Positions 10,759-22,403 are shown, counted from the stretch's first letter. The stretch is DNA of 36,216 nt from Fragilariopsis cylindrus CCMP1102 (GCA_900095095.1 FMBT01000616.1:1-36216); one strand, 5' to 3'. Notes: generated from the sequence alone by a model not told the origin. Program-made: numbers and translations.

Positions 10759-12545
10759 TAAATAATAATAATAAGCGTTAAAAATGTGGGTGATATGCAG
10801 TGGTAAAAATATATTATCTCATAACGCCTAGTTACATACCCCACCACTCAAGTGGCAACAATAACTATTCCCCAAATACACCCTAACTAAAAAATGTAAA
10901 TTACTTGTGAAAATGACGATGGGACCTCTACTCTCTTATCATACTAGAATTCCAGTAGTAGTCAATTAGTCTCTATCTTCTCAACCACAGCCACATAAAC
11001 TGTAACTTAATCTAGCAGTATATCATGGACTAATTCCCCTTTTATCTACTGATAGAATGCACCTGAATAATACCCCTCAAGTGAAGCACTTATATTCTTT
11101 CCAATTTTACATCTTAGTTCCTAAGATTTTTTTCTCAATTCAATAATATAGAAGGAGTATCAATTCAATTTATGTGCCAAATTTGATATCCAAAACATTT
11201 GAAGATTGTACTTAAAATGAGAGTGTTTATGTGTGTGTACCTTGTTTGTGGTAACAAGAAAGTCTGGTCAGACAAGGGCAGTATGGCCCATCAGCATAGT
11301 AGTGTGAGTATTGACTTGACGTGATGATACATCTATAGCAACTGGGACTGAAGCCATGCTAACTAGTACAATAAGATGATGACAGCATAGCTTGGCAGTT
11401 GTAACAGGGAGAGTAATACCAACTCACAACTCATCTACACAGAATAGAATATTGCATGCAATATGAACAACCCAGCTGGCTAGACAGTTGAATGGAAAGC
11501 TCATAATAAATAATACTGACTATACTAGCTTAACAACAGTCTGAGCTAGACTTGTTCTGTTCAAAGACTGTGAAATCTCGGATGATACCTTTTCTATTAT
11601 AAATTATGACAGATGCAGAAGCTACTGAGGTTATTAGTCAACACAATCATATGCTTTTTTTCTCAGTCATATGTGTGGCACTTGATTGTTTGAACACACC
11701 ATGGTGTGTCTATTGGACTGGATGTGCATCTATCTGTCTATGATGTGAATCTGTATGTGATGCAGGCTCATCTCCTAAGTAAGCGCTGTGTACCTGATGG
11801 ATGGCTTCCAATAAATTGGAAATCATTTCATCTATTCATATTTATCTTGTAACCAATAAAAACACAATTGTTTCAGTAACTATACTTTTTTACCAATTTT
11901 TATGTGTTGTAGGGAAATTGCCATGATTCCTACAAATTATGAATATTACTAGTTACTTTATTCTAATATGTTATTTTCTATTTGAATAAATGGGTTGAAT
12001 GGTTTATCATGAATCTGAGTCTTGTTACTGTTAGATAATAGATACAGAAAACCAACATATCACATACAATAATAGCACATGGCTTGTGCTTTTTATTTCT
12101 CCCTGTCTTCTGCTGAGATCTTGATGATAGTAAAATATAAACAAGCATTTAATATTATATTTTGTATACATTTTTATCCACGATACCAGCGCGTTGCACA
12201 TCTAAAATCTGACAAAAATATAGCTTAAATGTTGCGCGTGTTGACTTTGAACTTCAAGATTAGCGATAATCATTTTGGATTGGCGACCCTTCTCTCTCTC
12301 TTTCTGAGTCCGCATTTTTCGCCAATTCATATGGAAAAGCTAATGAAGAGCGAGGACACGGTAAAGCCTGAGGACCCGCTCAACATGTCACAAAATTAAT
12401 GTTCAATCTATTTATTTTCATTTTTTCACACCGCCTAACTAGTAGACTAACGCGGCTTCCATACTGTACATAACATAGTACGACGGCAACTTTCAAATCA
12501 ATTTGGCATTTTTAAAGTCAAAAGAGCGGTACGACATCAATTACA
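10759..12545. other. Large gene-free intergenic region
   Basis: This stretch of 1.8 kb has no supported gene, no open frame of note and, unlike its surroundings, almost no triplet microsatellites. The one distinctive element seen is the 16-bp palindrome at 11694-11709. The right end should include the promoter of the fasciclin-type gene. Confidence 0.55.
11694..11709. other. Perfect 16-bp palindrome ACACACCATGGTGTGT
   Basis: Each half is the exact reverse complement of the other. It lies alone in a gene-free region. It could be a dimeric protein-binding site or chance; nothing nearby favours either. Confidence 0.3.
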
Positions 12546-14412
12546 ATGGAATCTTTCATGCTCTCCATTCCTTCACGGCAGGGATTTTTCGCATACCTCC
12601 TGATATTGTTTTCTGGCGTTCTCGTCGGTTGACAACATTACAGCCACGACGGCAACAATAGTGGCGGAAGCGACGACGACGCCAACGACGACGATAGAAG
12701 AAAAGGAACGAAAGAGTATCTCATCCGGAACGGAATTATCTTTAACTATCGATAAGGTTAGTAGCAGTTCTATGGAAGGTGAAATTGTACCTAATAACGA
12801 TACCGATGCATCACTAGATTTAGATTTGGGTGCTGATAGTAATTACGGTAACAACGTCAACCTCAACGAAACATTGGCGACAACAAGAACAATCTCCGAC
12901 GTATTAGCGAATCAAAATGAAACACAATTCACAACATTCGAAGATATTGTCTGTTCATCTTCTATGAGCGATCAATTTTCAATGTTGTGTAATCTCCTTA
13001 AAAAAACAAATAGTTTAGGAAGAAGTATCAACGGCGGAAGTGACGATTCAATTTCATCACGACTTTCTGTATCTAGTGCTATTGATATTGACTGGAAAAT
13101 TAACTATAATGATCCATTTACATTATTTGCACCAGTAAATACTGCATTCGATGGACAATCATTAGAGATTTTACTTCCAGTAGGACTGTCTATTGCTGAT
13201 TTTTTATCAACACATGTAGTGAATTCTGCTATATCACCTAACGAATTAAGAAGAAATTGTTACGCTAATATACCAACACGATTTGCTGGTGAAACAACAA
13301 CAACACTATGTACTTTTGATGGTCGGAATACACCTATATATCAAGTCGGGGAAGGAAATTTGTTCTCCGACCGACCACAATTTATTGGTACTGGAATCAA
13401 GATTAATGGTTTTAATGGGTTCATATACGGAATAAACAATTTCATTAGACCAAGTCAATTCCTTGAAACAAACCAACCAACAGATACACCAACTCTACGA
13501 AGCCCAACAAATAGACCAACTCTACGACCAACAGCGTCACCAATATCTACTACTTCTCCTACAGCGTCGCCGACAATTTCGCCTACAAGTTCTCCCACTT
13601 CTAGTCCATCCGGTAATCCAAGTGAGTCACCCAGTACAGACCCAAGTTCTGCACCAAGTTCGGATCCAAGTGGTGGACCAAGTAAAAGTCCTAGCTCTGT
13701 TCCTTCTTCAAGTCCAAGTGGAGATCCAAGTTCCGATCCTTCTACAAGTCCTAGTTCTACTCCTAGTTCTGGTCCAACAATTACGCCTACTGCCTCACCT
13801 ACTGCGTCACCTACTGCGTCGCCTACTGCGTCACCTACTGCATCTCCTACTGCATCGCCTACTGCATCGCCTTCCGTGACCTCAACTACAACGTCTACTG
13901 GGACGAATTCTCAATCTGTATCCGGAACGTCTACTGGGACGAGTTCTCAATCTGGAACCGGAACGTCTACTGGGACGAGTTCTCAGTCTGGAACCGGAGA
14001 TTCTACTGGAACCGGAACGTCTACTGGGACGAATTCTCAATCTGTAACCGAAGATCCTATAGATATCGAAGGTGCTTTGGTGGAGAAGTCATTAGAAGAA
14101 TCATTGCCATCATTACAACCGAGTGATGGACCATCATTACAACCGAGTGATGGACCATCATTACGACCGAGTGATGGACCGTCATTACAACCGAGTGATG
14201 GACCGTCATTACGACCAATTGACTCAGGCGCGTTCACTATAGATATCGAAGATGCTTTGGTAAAGAAGTCATTAGAAGAATCATCTTCATCATTACAACC
14301 AAGTGACGGACCGTCATTACGACCAAGTGATGGACCATCATTACAACCGAGTGATGGACCATCATTACGACCACCAAGTGGTAAAAGACAGCCATCATTA
14401 CGAACACGTTAA
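12546..14412 (+). CDS. Secreted fasciclin (FAS1)-domain protein with Pro/Ser/Thr repeats
   Basis: The long frame runs from codon 12661 (a GTG) to TAA 14410-14412. Numbered from there, it holds a FAS1-like domain at about residues 100-270, with FTTFEDIVC near its start, FTLFAPVNTAF, DFLSTHVV and INGFNGFIYGINNFIRP. FAS1 domains mediate adhesion in extracellular proteins. Repeat tracts follow: PTASPTAS units (13786-13872), STGT/SSQSG units (about 13890-14040), and two blocks of a 21-base repeat encoding PSLQPSDG/PSLRPSDG (about 14105-14215 and 14290-14370). A probable signal peptide starts at ATG 12546 (MESFMLSIPS, then FFAYLLILFSGVLVG) but meets TGA at 12630 and is out of frame with the main frame. 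Two missing bases or one extra base between about 12605 and 12630 would join them. It is probably a cell-wall or mucilage protein; this is inferred from its architecture. Confidence 0.75.
13786..13872 (+). repeat. 12-bp in-gene tandem repeat (PTAS units)
   Basis: About seven copies of a 12-base unit of the type CCTACTGCGTCA lie within the fasciclin-type gene, with third-position variation (TCA/TCG/TCT). The unit keeps the reading frame, so copy-number change would lengthen or shorten the stalk without breaking the protein. Confidence 0.8.
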
Positions 14413-14709
14413 AGGAGGAAATGGATCAACTAGTAGCATAAATACTAGTAGATACTAGTAGATACTAGTAGATGTAGATGATGGTACATATTATGGATGT
14501 AATTCGATCATAATATCTACACTACACCAGCTAGAAAAGAAGTATCTCTTCCTACACTCAAAACGTTCCGCGCACACTACACTACACTACTACACTGCCA
14601 CCTATTTAAGAAAAAATGAACGCATGATCTATCTACATCTACATACGACATTGTATTACTTTCAATTTTTTATCTTCTTTATTATAATTTTATAGTATCT
14701 TGTTAAAGT
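14413..14709. other. Short convergent intergenic region
   Basis: 3' flanks of two convergent genes. It holds a short tandem repeat of unit GATACTAGTA (about 14438-14473) and an ACACT repeat (about 14575-14594). No gene was seen. Confidence 0.55.
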
Positions 14710-16038
14710 TTAAATTATTTCTAATACAGCTAAATATCCTTCACGGATTTCACGTTCCGATTTTGATTCTGCTGGTTCCACAATTAATTTCATTTTTATT
14801 TGCGATGAATTATAATTATCATCATTACTATCATTACTATTATCATCACATAACCAATCATTTAATTCATCTGTTGTTGGTAATGCACGTGGTACTAATA
14901 AAGAATTTTGTTTTGTTTGACCTTGTACATGTGATGCACCCTGTGCATGAATAATGATTATTCTACTACCTATTTTGGTTGTATCGAGTAATTCATTTTT
15001 AGTTTTCAATAAAGCAGTTTTCATATCAGGTAAATCATGTAATGCAGAACAAAATAATACAGAACGAAATTTTGTAGTAGTAGTATCTTGTTGTTGTCCA
15101 CCTAATTTATAAAAATCATCTGCTATAAATTTACCACCATCCACTTCTATATCAGGATAAAATTGTTTTGCATAATCAATCATTTCACTAGACAAATCAA
15201 TACCATGTATTTGTTTATTGATAAAACCAACTTTTTTCAAAAATGGTATTGTGACACCATATCCACAACCAACATCTAATACCTTATCATCGTCACTTGA
15301 ACTACTGCATACATCATATGCATATTGGGATGCTTTTAATACACGATTTTGAAATGTTGTTGACATCGTACCAGTTAATGATTTACATGCTTTGGCTGTT
15401 GCAGATGCATCCCATGTGATACGTTGCATTTCCATTTGTAATTTTTCTGGTGATAAATTATTTTCTGTTAGGTATAATTCATACTTATCACGATTTTGAA
15501 CCGCAATTTCAATATCCTCATTACTAAATTTTCGACGTATTGTATCAAAGTCCATACCTGATACTCTTTTATCAAATTGTTGACATACATCACGTAATAC
15601 AAATGCTTCTTTTATTTCTGATGACATCATTGATTCAATTCTTTTTTCGGTACCTTTTGTTATTTCTTCTGGTGTTGTACCACCATACATTTTAGTAACT
15701 TTTTTTAATAATTTATTTTTTAACTCAGTTGTATTAACCTTTTTTGTTTCTCCTTTACTTTTATTATTACTACCACCCTTTTTGATGTTTTTCTTCGATG
15801 GTGCCGGTGCTCCAAATCCAGCCATAAATAGTTGAGACGTTGATGTTGACGTTGATACTCTCGATGTCAATGTCGATGTGCTCAATAATGGCATTGGAAA
15901 TTGAAACGATGAGACCAACGATACCATTAGGACAATCATTGTTGATACTGCTATTATTACCGTCATCATAATGTTACTAGTAGTATGATCGACTGTTGAA
16001 TTGTTCAACGAGACTCTTCTCTTTCTTTCTTGGTACAA
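14710..16038 (-). CDS. SAM-dependent methyltransferase with N-terminal signal segment
   Basis: The 442-residue frame is intact. Residues about 24-45 are a hydrophobic signal or anchor (MMTVIIAVSTMIVLMVSLVS) followed by SSFQFP and a Ser/Thr-rich stretch. This is the pattern of a diatom bipartite plastid leader (cleavage before Phe, then a Ser/Thr-rich transit region), so plastid targeting is plausible. The true start may be the MM pair at residues 24-25. A Lys-rich helical region follows. The class I methyltransferase fold begins with motif I VLDVGCGYG near residue 255, then HGIDLSSEMIDYAKQFYPDI (binding of the SAM ribose by the Asp), a DD pair in FIADDFY, and FCSALHDLPD. The substrate cannot be inferred. 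An Asn/Asp/Ser insert encoded by a microsatellite lies near the C-terminus. Confidence 0.8.
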   Translation of the reverse strand: MYQERKRRVSLNNSTVDHTTSNIMMTVIIAVSTMIVLMVSLVSSFQFPMPLLSTSTLTSRVSTSTSTSQLFMAGFGAPAPSKKNIKKGGSNNKSKGETKKVNTTELKNKLLKKVTKMYGGTTPEEITKGTEKRIESMMSSEIKEAFVLRDVCQQFDKRVSGMDFDTIRRKFSNEDIEIAVQNRDKYELYLTENNLSPEKLQMEMQRITWDASATAKACKSLTGTMSTTFQNRVLKASQYAYDVCSSSSDDDKVLDVGCGYGVTIPFLKKVGFINKQIHGIDLSSEMIDYAKQFYPDIEVDGGKFIADDFYKLGGQQQDTTTTKFRSVLFCSALHDLPDMKTALLKTKNELLDTTKIGSRIIIIHAQGASHVQGQTKQNSLLVPRALPTTDELNDWLCDDNSNDSNDDNYNSSQIKMKLIVEPAESKSEREIREGYLAVLEII

Positions 16039-16837
16039 TAATGGTAGTACAGCAGATTGTTTTGTTCTGATCCGTTTGTGTCGTTTCTTTTGCGTTGGTG
16101 AGCTTTTTTTCTTCTTTTGTTGGTTCGAAAGGAAAAAATCTCATACGTGTGTGTATCTTTTGAGGGCATACAGTGCTTATTATTTTATACTGTAAACTAT
16201 TCTGATTTGATGTGATGTTATGATGATGTGTGGCTGACATTTCACTCGGGATTCGATTCATTCATGATTGATGATAAGAGAAGATCTTAAAAATCGTGCG
16301 AACGATTGATTGATTTCATCTTTCTTCATTCTTCATTTTACATCAACTCGCCATATTGTGTGAAGTCATGTTAAGAAGTACGGAGTAACGTATCTCCTAC
16401 ATGGTGTGAATTTTTTCCTAAGCCAATAAAATAGTCCTACACAATTTCACCTAGCTACTAGCAGGACAGTAGGAATGCGTTGTTCGCATCTTTTAATAGC
16501 TTATGATTTCTTTCATACGATTTTCTGGGGCAAAATATGAGTCGAGACTATCGTACTTTGTCATTGCCGTTACGATTTTTCGTTCGAATGGACTTTTAGT
16601 ATACTGGTTCTTCTTTGTTCTTTTTGACTCTCTTGCCTATGCCTGTTCAACGTGAAACGATCACGCCAGAAGAAATACACGGAGCGTGGATACCCCACGG
16701 AGCGTGGATACCACACGGTGCTAAATCGGTGTGCATACTACATACTAAATGATACTGCATTTCTTCATTATTCTACCATCTGCTAGTCCATCACAACTCT
16801 TATATTGGAGCTACGATTTGGAAGACTGTAACTCAAG
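16039..16837. other. Divergent intergenic region
   Basis: Probable promoter region of the methyltransferase gene on its left side. It contains an 18-bp tandem repeat at 16678-16718 (separate entry). Overlapping short open frames at 15977-16261 on both strands are not protein-like. Confidence 0.5.
16678..16718. repeat. 18-bp tandem repeat upstream of the PARP-like ORF
   Basis: Two full copies of CACGGAGCGTGGATACC (starts at 16678 and 16696) and the first five bases of a third. The unit is GC-rich and lies about 120 bp before the PARP-like start codon, so it may belong to that gene's promoter. No function is shown. Confidence 0.6.
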
Positions 16838-17317
16838 ATGAAGTATTTTGATAGCATAGCTGAAAACCTAAAAATCCTACAAAATAAGAATGATTTCCGT
16901 TCCTTCTTACAGAAAAATAACGACTGTGCAAGTGGGCAGGTAATCTCCATCCGAGATGCAGATCCCAGCCCGGCCGCCGTATATAAGTTTTGTAGTGGAA
17001 GGGAGACAGAAGGCAAGGACAAATGGACAATGGGTATCATGTTTCATGGAACACACTATGATTCAGTGGGACCAATTTGTAGAGACGGATTTGAGGGTGG
17101 CTATTTCACTAGCAGCTTCGACTATGCGAAAAATCGTTCCCAGTACAAGCAAAGAGTAACAAAGTCCAGAGAAAAGGATGGCCGCGTGCTAGCAGTGGCA
17201 GTACTTGTACCTGAGGCTTACCGGCACGAACTAAGCCATACGGATAAGCAAGTTCCATGCCCAGAATCGCACTATGCAATACCACTTTTTCTGGTGACCG
17301 TACGAGACAATAATTGA
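16838..17317 (+). CDS. Small PARP-like ADP-ribosyltransferase-fold protein
   Basis: Intact 159-residue frame without introns. Three landmarks of the PARP catalytic core occur in order: MFHGTHYDSVGPICRDGFEG (HGT, NAD-binding His, then I-x-x-x-GF), GGYFTSSFDYAKNRSQY (Tyr-Phe-Ser/Thr followed by an Ala-x-x-Tyr-like helix), and a final strand HYAIPLFLVTV after a Cys-Pro-Glu-Ser. VLAVAVLVPEAY fits the strand before the last loop. The acceptor-site Glu of true poly(ADP-ribose) polymerases is not seen at the expected place, so mono-ADP-ribosylation or loss of activity is more likely. The first 60 residues are unrecognised. Codon use includes many C/G-ending codons, unlike the A/T-ending codons of its neighbours, which suggests a different origin or recent arrival. 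It may be a fragment of a larger gene. Confidence 0.6.
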   Translation: MKYFDSIAENLKILQNKNDFRSFLQKNNDCASGQVISIRDADPSPAAVYKFCSGRETEGKDKWTMGIMFHGTHYDSVGPICRDGFEGGYFTSSFDYAKNRSQYKQRVTKSREKDGRVLAVAVLVPEAYRHELSHTDKQVPCPESHYAIPLFLVTVRDNN

Positions 17318-17670
17318 CAATATTGATAGTACTTCTCCTGTGGACAGTATTCGATAGCACTGAATATACTCAAGGAGACGCGGATCAACAGACAAAGATA
17401 AAACATACAAGTATTAACTCAATAAGTAGAAATGCATTCTGCTACTATTGACATTGTAGTACAGTAGGTACATCATTTATTGTCTAAATTATAGTGGAGG
17501 TTTGACTCAGTTCGAAAACTGAAGTTATTGTCCTTTTTCTGTTAGTTCCTTTTCTTATCTACTATCAATCGTGTTATGCTTTTGCTTTTGCTGTTGCTGT
17601 TGCTGTTGCTGTCGCTGTCGCTGTTGCTACTATCAATCCTGATGATATCGCTGCTACCGATGCTGATGCT
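17318..17670. other. Convergent intergenic region
   Basis: Between the PARP-like ORF and the PIG-S-like gene. It contains a CTGTTG/CTGTCG-type repeat (about 17580-17625). No gene was seen. Confidence 0.5.
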
Positions 17671-18852
17671 TCATTTTATTTCTTTTTTGTCTTTGTCCTT
17701 CAATTTATTTGTATTTTCTTCTTCTGCATTTAATTTCTTATCTTTATCTTCTTCTTTTAATTTATTCATATTCTTATATCGTAAATATTCTTTGATCCAT
17801 GATATTAAAAATGGAAATAATAATGGAAATAATAATGGCATTAATACAGCCAAAAAATGTTCGAATGGAAAATTACGTACCAACTTTTTACGTTTTTTAG
17901 CGCTACTGCTTTTACGATTTTTACTACTGCTTTTTTTGTGAGTACTACTACTAATACTGTTAGTACTACGAATCATCCATGACTCTATTAATGATTTCAA
18001 TGGTGAAGAAGATGACGATGATGATGACGATAATAATGCCGGTACAATCATCGTCACTTTCGTCATCGTAGTTTTTGATGATGGATTTGCATTTACATTT
18101 ATATTTACATTTCCTTCTTCAATTGACTTCCAAGATGGGATTCCATCAAGTAGTAGTAATAGATTAGATGGAACATAAATAACAAGATTATGCTGCTGAT
18201 CCGCCGTATTCGTATTCGTATTAAATTTTTGATTCAGATAATTCTGCCATAATCGTTGATCTTGATCTTCATCTGCCTGTTTTTCTTCTTCTAGCAGCAG
18301 AGGTGCTAGTAGTGCTGCTGGACGAATAATTTCCAAATCCATTTTAAAATTGTTGTCATAATCATCCAGTTGGACTACTAATTCTGAAAGTTCATTTGTG
18401 AAATAATCTACCCAATAAGTAAGTTGTGTAACATTTTCTAATACAAGTGTTATTTTTGTATTCTTATAAAATTGTTCAAATAATGATAAATCAATAATAT
18501 CATCATCATCATCGTCGTCGTCGTTGTTGTCGTCATTGTCTTCAGATTCTTCTACCACTTCCACTTCGTCGTTGTGATCGTTTCTTTCAAAATCAAAATC
18601 AAAATACTTTGAAATAAGAATTGAATGAATAGGATGACATAATGATTCTTCCCACCATTCTTGATTCATTTTTGGATCATCACTATTATTATCTGTGAGA
18701 AAAATAAGTCTTGGTATATCTTTCGTTGTAGGACTGGTGCCTTGACTACTACTACTAGTATGATAACAAAATCCATATTGTATTGATATCCAAACAATTA
18801 TAATTAATTCAATTAATACAATACTTTGAAGTAATAATCTGGTTCCTGCCAT
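17671..18852 (-). CDS. Two-span ER-type membrane protein, PIG-S-like (GPI transamidase subunit?)
   Basis: Intact 393-residue frame. A signal-anchor helix (about residues 5-27) is followed by a large polar domain with an Asp run and then a C-terminal helix (about residues 333-354) and a Lys/Glu-rich tail. The C-terminal segment FPFEHFLAVLMPLLFPLLFP then ISWIKEYLRYKN matches the way I recall PIG-S/Gpi17 proteins ending (Phe-Pro, hydrophobic run with two Pro, Leu-x-x-x-Lys-Glu, Arg-Tyr). TKITLVLENV and NLVIYVPSNLLLLLDG also fit positions in the PIG-S luminal domain. PIG-S is a subunit of the complex that attaches GPI anchors in the ER. Against this call, the protein is about 150 residues shorter than usual and the helical middle is replaced by a Ser/Lys-rich linker. 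A generic two-span protein remains possible. Confidence 0.45.
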   Translation of the reverse strand: MAGTRLLLQSIVLIELIIIVWISIQYGFCYHTSSSSQGTSPTTKDIPRLIFLTDNNSDDPKMNQEWWEESLCHPIHSILISKYFDFDFERNDHNDEVEVVEESEDNDDNNDDDDDDDDIIDLSLFEQFYKNTKITLVLENVTQLTYWVDYFTNELSELVVQLDDYDNNFKMDLEIIRPAALLAPLLLEEEKQADEDQDQRLWQNYLNQKFNTNTNTADQQHNLVIYVPSNLLLLLDGIPSWKSIEEGNVNINVNANPSSKTTMTKVTMIVPALLSSSSSSSSSPLKSLIESWMIRSTNSISSSTHKKSSSKNRKSSSAKKRKKLVRNFPFEHFLAVLMPLLFPLLFPFLISWIKEYLRYKNMNKLKEEDKDKKLNAEEENTNKLKDKDKKEIK

Positions 18853-19857
18853 TATTACTTTTGTATGCTCTTGTTTTATTTTCTTTGTTTTTCTGTATTG
18901 TCGCTGCTGCTGTTACTACTACTGCTTGTTTACTTTCCGCTGTAGACGTCCTCGATATCGATGGTTTGTTTGTTTGTTCTTTGTTCGTTGTGTTTATTAT
19001 TTTTGTTGTCGTTGTTGTTCGTATCATCATCATTTCGCTCTTTTCACTCGACGACTCTAGAAATCAACTCAATTCAAATAAAAGGACTAAAGTAGTATGT
19101 TTTTGACACGTCACGTCCTCACGTAAAATATAGTAACTGTAACTGTAATAAAATCTAACTGACGAAAAACCTTGAATCTCGAATAATTGTTTTCAGTTTA
19201 AGTGCTTTACCTTTATTCGAACCTTCTAACACGTGTACATCAAAAAGCACAACATCATGCGAAGAATCTATGATATATGCCTCTCTGTTACATTGAACAT
19301 TAAAAACCAACAAATATCATAAAACAATTCTCATTCACAAACAAAAAGAGAAACCTGCCCTACTACGGTAGAACTTGTAAAGCAAATCCATGATAGGTGT
19401 GCTTCTTCTGCCGTTATAAAGAAGTAAAAACACTCATAACTTAATTCCTCCACCAAACACACACACACACACACACACACACTACACACGATCAATCGAA
19501 GGTCAACTACTGCTGATCAACAGTCCATACAGTAAGTTGATTAAGTTTAAAATACAGTACAGGCTTTTCTTCTTCTTTTTTCTGGGGGTGGGAGAGAAGA
19601 TTCGATTTCTGTTTTTAATAATTTGCTGTGAAGAATACGGGACGGGCGACGAGACAAGACGAGACGAGACAAACAAGACCGCAGCAAACACATCACTGCA
19701 TTACCCTACCCGGCCCGTGCGTGGAATTCGCTTTACTTCAATTCAATTCCACTTGCTTGCTTGCTTCATCACTTAATTTCAAACTGATCGGATCGAACGC
19801 TAATAATAATCGATCGGTACAGTTACAGTTACAGTTACGATTACAGTGCAGCCAAGA
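18853..19857. other. Divergent intergenic region (shared promoter)
   Basis: About 1 kb between divergently transcribed genes, so it should hold both promoters. It contains an (AC)n dinucleotide run at about 19455-19482 and a GACGA/GAGAC-type repeat near 19646-19672. Open frames seen here are low complexity. Confidence 0.5.
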
Positions 19858-22403
19858 ATGACGATGAAGGCATACCCGTCGACGGCGACAATGAAATCAG
19901 GCGAAAGTGGTACAGGAACACCAATACCAATATCAATATCAATATCAAAAACACCAGCAACTGAAACTGAAACTGAAACAACTAGTACTGAAATTACTGT
20001 TGCAGTATGTTGTGGTTGTCGTCCAAAAGCAACAGCAGCTAACAAATCTAAAACTAAAAAATATACAAAGGAACTATCCCAAAAAGGATGGTTACGTGTA
20101 TTTCATACAAAGAGAGGAACAAATAACACAAGAAGATATAAGGATACAGCTTTAGGGAATGATTCAGAATGGACTGCATTTCATCATCATACTCATCATG
20201 ATCATGATTACGATAATGACGACAATGATGATGATGATGACGATGACAATGAAAGTAGTACTAGTAGTATGTTCTTCTTTGATGCAGTCGATTATCCATT
20301 AGGTGAAGATGAATTTCCATTTCCATTTCCAGTGGATGGATATGCAATTGGTGGTCCTAATTCTGGAGTTGTTTTTACGACATCAATAGAGCATCCTGCA
20401 CCGAATGTCTCTATGGATGATCCAACAACAATGTTACGTCATTCCGCTGCTAAAGCAGTATCAGTAGCTTCGTCAAGAAACGATGACAACTATGAAGTTG
20501 ATGATGACGATGACGATGACGATGATGATGAGGGCATTGATGTAGATAGAAGAGCATTAATAACAAATCATAAGGAAGTATCTGCACGATTTCGACGAAT
20601 AAGAAAACGTTCACCATCTGAATTGCATAAATCCTTAACGACAATACAAACACCAACAACAACAAATAATAATAATAATAATCTAGAAAATGCAATTGGT
20701 TTAGCTGGTTATCCTGGTACATTAACAGTTCATGAATTAAATGAGTGTCAAAAGTTTTTAGAAGGTATAAAAAAATTAAATCCAACAGTATTAGAACAAG
20801 TATATTCATTACGTGATATTGAAGAAACACCCTATACGATATGTAGATGGTTACGTGCAACTAAATTCAACAGTGATGAAATATTACAACGACTACAAGA
20901 TAATCAATATATGTTTGATGAAGCAAAAGAATATCAATTTTATGGACCAGATATATCAAAACATATGAATAATTGTCCATTGTCAGTATTTCAAAGTCAA
21001 TATCCATTCCATCCATTGGGTAGAGGTTACAATGGTTGTCCAATCGCTTATTTTTTAGCTGGACGTATAAATCCAGAAGGTATACTATGTCTTTGTTCTA
21101 TTGATCAATTAAAACATTATTTTTGGTATTCATTCATGTATCAAATGAAAATTGAAATGAAAGAAAGTCAAAAACAAAATATTGATTTTTGTAAATGTGA
21201 GGGTATTAATGTAATAGATTTGAAAGGTTTATCAACATCAGCTCTAACACATGAAACAATGGAAGTTATTAAATTATCATCAAAAATAAGTGATTTCTTT
21301 CCAGAGGTAATTAATGTGAAACTAATCGTGATCGCGATGGTATTGTGATACTGCACTTTTTTCTTTCTTTCTCGTTCTCACTTTAAACGTCCTTCGTACC
21401 CATCGTATACTATATAGACATTGCATTGTATGTTAATTATAAATGCACCATCATTCTTTTCCTTTGCATGGAAAATAATTAAAAAACTTATTGATCCAAG
21501 AACAGCATCACGAATACAATTATTTTCATCATCCAATGAAAAGGCTTCGCAACAAGCATTAGAAAAATTAATTTGTAAACAAACACAACTTCCAACAGAT
21601 TATGGTGGTGGAAATATATCATTAGAGGATTCATTCATGAAAGCAGTACATCAATCAAATCCATTAATAACAAACAAAATATTGAACTACTACATACAAA
21701 AAAGGGTAAAAAATCAACATCAACTGTACAAATATCAAAACCATGGCCATTACAAGAAAATGAAACAATTGATATAACAATCTATACACGTTCCGTTAGT
21801 GAAGCTACTATAACTATTTTACTGAATAGTATACCAGTAAAAACAATTCAAGCACAATGTTTATTCGGTAACAATGATGATGTTGGCGATGACAAAAACA
21901 ACAATAATGATGTTAGTGATGACAATGGCAATGACAATCCAAAAACACCATACCCGAATCGTATTGTTGTATCTGAGTATGATTCATCATCATCATCATC
22001 ATCATCGGAAGAACAGCAATTCTTAGTACTTGGTCCCGGTGAAGTTACAGTAACAGCAACAGACTTAGATTCACCAATATCAAAAGAAAAACAGTATCAT
22101 CATTTATCACGTGGATATTTCTTAATAGTTGGTGATGTTAAAAAAGTAGCTGTTGATACCAAGAATCTTCATCAACAACAAGTCAGCAACAATGACAATG
22201 ACAATGACAATGACAGTAACAATAACAATAACAATAATGATAGCAATAAACATGTTACTTTTACTGGTAATACTAAGAATAATGCTCAACAGCAACAGGT
22301 TTCTATGACAATGGCTGGATTATCGACACCACCAAAATCTTCCAAGATCAACAACAACAACAATACGACGACTAGTAGTGCTAGGAACACTAGTAGGAAA
22401 TAA
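19858..22403 (+). CDS. Sec14-type CRAL-TRIO phospholipid-transfer-like protein (two exons)
   Basis: Exon 1 is 19858-21306 and exon 2 is 21418-22403. The 111-bp intron has a GTAATT donor and TATATAG acceptor, phase 0. Joining gives DFFPE then TLHCMLIINAPSFFSFAW, the classic Sec14 continuity (FPE-TL-x-x-M-x-I-INAP). The first 290 residues are low complexity with Asp runs. The CRAL-TRIO N-lobe is at about 295-360 (ICRWLRATKFNSDEIL), and the lipid-binding lobe at about 375-560 (CEGINVIDLKGLS, KLIDPRTASRIQLFS, QLPTDYGG). A beta-rich C-terminal segment (PWPLQENETIDITIYTRSVS to GYFLIVGDV) could be a GOLD-like domain, as in Sec14-GOLD proteins; this is inference. One minus-one offset at about 21680, in an A-run, must be bridged to reach it. 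ATG 19858 was chosen over the upstream GTG. The protein probably acts in phosphoinositide or vesicle-trafficking control. Confidence 0.8.

Noticed and set aside
16126-16137. GGTTCGAAAGG as a possible tRNA T-loop
   Set aside because: No matching acceptor, D or anticodon stem could be found around it.
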